A DNA stretch of 6,502 nucleotides. Source: Myxococcales bacterium (GTDB lineage Bacteria; Myxococcota; Myxococcia; Myxococcales; Myxococcaceae). Positions 5,091-6,502 of the stretch are shown one piece after another (the stretch's first letter is position 1; every line of letters begins with the position of its first letter). Location: NCBI GenBank assembly GCA_009885595.1, contig VFKJ01000729.1:1-6502 (forward strand). Reading direction: 5' to 3'. The notes under the pieces are model-generated. The model ran no database searches and was not told the origin of the DNA. It saw only the letters and a list, made by a program, of their open reading frames with translations. Both the position numbers and the translations under genes were made by a program.

Positions 5091-6502
5091 TTCTTCTCCT
5101 CGGGTGGCGTGACGGGCGAGTCCTTGAGATCGATCAACTGCGCATCATCGGGGAGCGCGTTCGATTCACCGGCTTCCAGTAGCCGCATGTATTTCGCGAA
5201 CTGGGCCTCGATGCTGCGGGGGATGAGCTTGAACGACGGCGTGAGCTCTTGCCGGTCGACGGTGAGCTCGCGGTCGATCACCAGCGCGCGGGTGATGCGG
5301 TTGATCTTGGTGGTGTTGTCTTTGTTGAGACAGTCCATGCACTCGGTGAGGCACGACTTGAGGTGCTTCAGGTCGCGCGGCCGCTCGCAGTGCGCGTCCT
5401 CCGCGCGCACCGTGGTGGACTGCAGCAGCTCGTAGTTGGGGAACACCAGCGCGAGCGGCGCGTCCTGCCCGCTGCCGAAGATGTACGCGTGCTTCACGTA
5501 GCGGCAGGTGGCGGAGATGCTGTCTTCGATGGGCGTGGGGAAGATCTTCTCGCCGTTGCCCAGCTTGAAGATGCGGTCCTTGCGGGAGACGATCTTCAGC
5601 CCGCCCGGCGTGAGATCGCCCACGTCGCCCGTCTTGAACCAGCCGCCCTCGAAGGCCGCCTCGGTGAGATCAGGCCGGTCGAAGTAGCCCCGCATCACGT
5701 TGGGGCCGCGCACGAGGATCTCGCCGTCCTCGGCGATCTTCACGCTCACCCCGGGAATGGAGTGCCCGACCACGCCAGGCTGCCGCGCGAGCGACATGCT
5801 GGTGAGGGTGCAGCAGGGAGAGGTCTCGGTGAGGCCCCACCCTTCGATCACCGGCACGCCCTTCTTCTGGAACACGTCGGAGATGTTGAGCGGCAGCGGC
5901 GCCGCCGCGGTGAACACGAAGCGCACGTCGGGGTGGAAGAACTCGTGCTCGTGCTCGGGCGAGCTCAAGATCCGGCTGATCAGCTCGGCGTAGATCTTCG
6001 GCACGCTGAAGAACACGTGCGGCCTGACCTCGCGGATGTTCTTGAGCATCAGCTCGATGTTCCGCCCCAGCGAGTCGTCGATGGTGATGCTGCCCGCGTT
6101 GGCGAGCGCGAAGAAGCGCTCGAACAGGCCGCCGAAGCTATGGTGCCAGGGCAGGTAGCTCAAGAAGCGCATGCCCCGCTCGGGCTTCCACAGCTGCGCG
6201 AGCGCCGTCTGCTGCGAGAGAATGTTCGCGTGCGAGAGCATCACGCCCTTGGGGAAGTTGGTCGTCCCCGAGGTGAACATGATGACCGCCAGGTCCGCTG
6301 GATCGATCGCGTTGGCGAAGTGCTCCAGGCGCTCCTTCGCCCCCGCCCGCGCGATCACCTCGGCGTACGAGTGCGTGCCCGCCTGCTTCTCGGGGCCGAG
6401 CACCACGATGCACTTGGGCAGCACGGCCGCCGGCAACGAGTTGAGCCGCGCGACGGTGTCGACCACCAGCGCGCTCACGCGGCCAAAGGCGATCAGCTGC
6501 GA
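5087..6502 (-). CDS. AMP-forming long-chain acyl-CoA synthetase (partial, N-terminus outside window)
   Basis: Activates a carboxylic acid, probably a medium- or long-chain fatty acid, to its acyl-CoA through an acyl-adenylate, feeding the downstream beta-oxidation genes. The last 471 residues are visible. Numbering from the first in-window codon, the P-loop motif MFTSGTTNFPKGVMLSH is at about 75-91, SYLPWHHSFG follows at about 115, GWGLTETSP (A5) is at 221-229, the adenylate-binding TGD is at 291-293, and SRKDRIFKLGNGEKIFPTPIE (A8 and hinge) starts at about 306. The terminal ELTPSFK places a candidate catalytic Lys at about 425, as in FadD15-type ligases. The first P-loop glycine after SGTT is Asn here. 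A GTG at 6476-6478 could be read as a start, but the frame stays open to the window edge (SQLIAFGR precedes it) and the N-terminal half of the ANL fold would be missing, so the true start lies upstream of the window. Its TGA overlaps the next gene's ATG. The C-terminal tail (last ~25 residues) is acidic and low complexity. The family is secure; chain length specificity cannot be read. Confidence 0.94.
   Translation of the reverse strand, partial: SQLIAFGRVSALVVDTVARLNSLPAAVLPKCIVVLGPEKQAGTHSYAEVIARAGAKERLEHFANAIDPADLAVIMFTSGTTNFPKGVMLSHANILSQQTALAQLWKPERGMRFLSYLPWHHSFGGLFERFFALANAGSITIDDSLGRNIELMLKNIREVRPHVFFSVPKIYAELISRILSSPEHEHEFFHPDVRFVFTAAAPLPLNISDVFQKKGVPVIEGWGLTETSPCCTLTSMSLARQPGVVGHSIPGVSVKIAEDGEILVRGPNVMRGYFDRPDLTEAAFEGGWFKTGDVGDLTPGGLKIVSRKDRIFKLGNGEKIFPTPIEDSISATCRYVKHAYIFGSGQDAPLALVFPNYELLQSTTVRAEDAHCERPRDLKHLKSCLTECMDCLNKDNTTKINRITRALVIDRELTVDRQELTPSFKLIPRSIEAQFAKYMRLLEAGESNALPDDAQLIDLKDSPVTPPEEKK
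5096..5101 (-). promoter_or_regulatory. Strong ribosome binding site for the PanE-family gene
   Basis: GAGGAG lies 5 nt before the ATG at 5090, inside the last codons of the acyl-CoA synthetase gene. Together with the ATGA stop/start overlap it fixes the start and indicates translational coupling of ligase and dehydrogenase. Confidence 0.75.

Noticed and set aside
2484..5435. 983-codon open frame on the plus strand, antisense to three operon genes
   Set aside because: Its translation is rich in Arg, His, Leu, Glu and Val with no recognisable domain, and it lies antisense to well-supported genes with complete catalytic motifs. Long open antisense frames are expected opposite GC3-biased genes.
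5087..6478. Complete acyl-CoA synthetase starting at GTG 6478
   Set aside because: The frame remains open to the window edge and the visible part begins only about 60 residues before the P-loop, so the N-terminal domain must continue upstream.

Overview
The window is high-GC bacterial DNA (roughly two thirds G+C by eye) that is almost entirely coding. All real genes lie on the minus strand, so they are transcribed from the right edge (6502) toward the left edge (1). The GC content, long antisense shadow ORFs, third-position GC bias and protein character suggest a Myxococcota or other delta-proteobacterial lineage. That taxonomic guess is low confidence and rests on style only.

Layout in transcription order: (1) the 3'-terminal part of an AMP-forming long-chain acyl-CoA synthetase (6502 to 5087, start outside the window); (2) a ketopantoate-reductase (PanE/ApbA) family NAD(P)-dependent dehydrogenase (5090 to 4125); (3) a bifunctional fusion with an N-terminal 3-hydroxyacyl-CoA dehydrogenase and a C-terminal enoyl-CoA hydratase (4109 to 2100); (4) an acetyl-CoA acyltransferase (thiolase, 2095 to 827); (5) a FabG-like short-chain dehydrogenase/reductase (824 to 84). 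Junctions are a 4-bp overlap, then gaps of 15, 4 and 2 bp, so this looks like one operon. An 11-bp perfect GC-rich hairpin (51-75) starts 8 bp past the last stop codon and probably marks the operon's 3' end, although it has no U-tract.

Together the genes encode acid activation to a CoA ester, hydration of a 2-enoyl-CoA, oxidation of the 3-hydroxyacyl-CoA and thiolytic cleavage, which is a beta-oxidation module. No acyl-CoA dehydrogenase is present in the window. Two features depart from a textbook fad operon. One is a PanE-family enzyme, translationally coupled to the ligase, in a context with no pantothenate genes. The other is a second, SDR-type candidate 3-keto/3-hydroxyacyl oxidoreductase at the end. 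These suggest either a specialised substrate (for example one with an oxo or hydroxy group) or a reversible/biosynthetic use of the module. That is inference: the sequence shows the families and their catalytic residues, not the substrate. No RNA genes, mobile elements, CRISPR arrays or obvious pseudogenes were seen, and the operon promoter must lie beyond the right edge.
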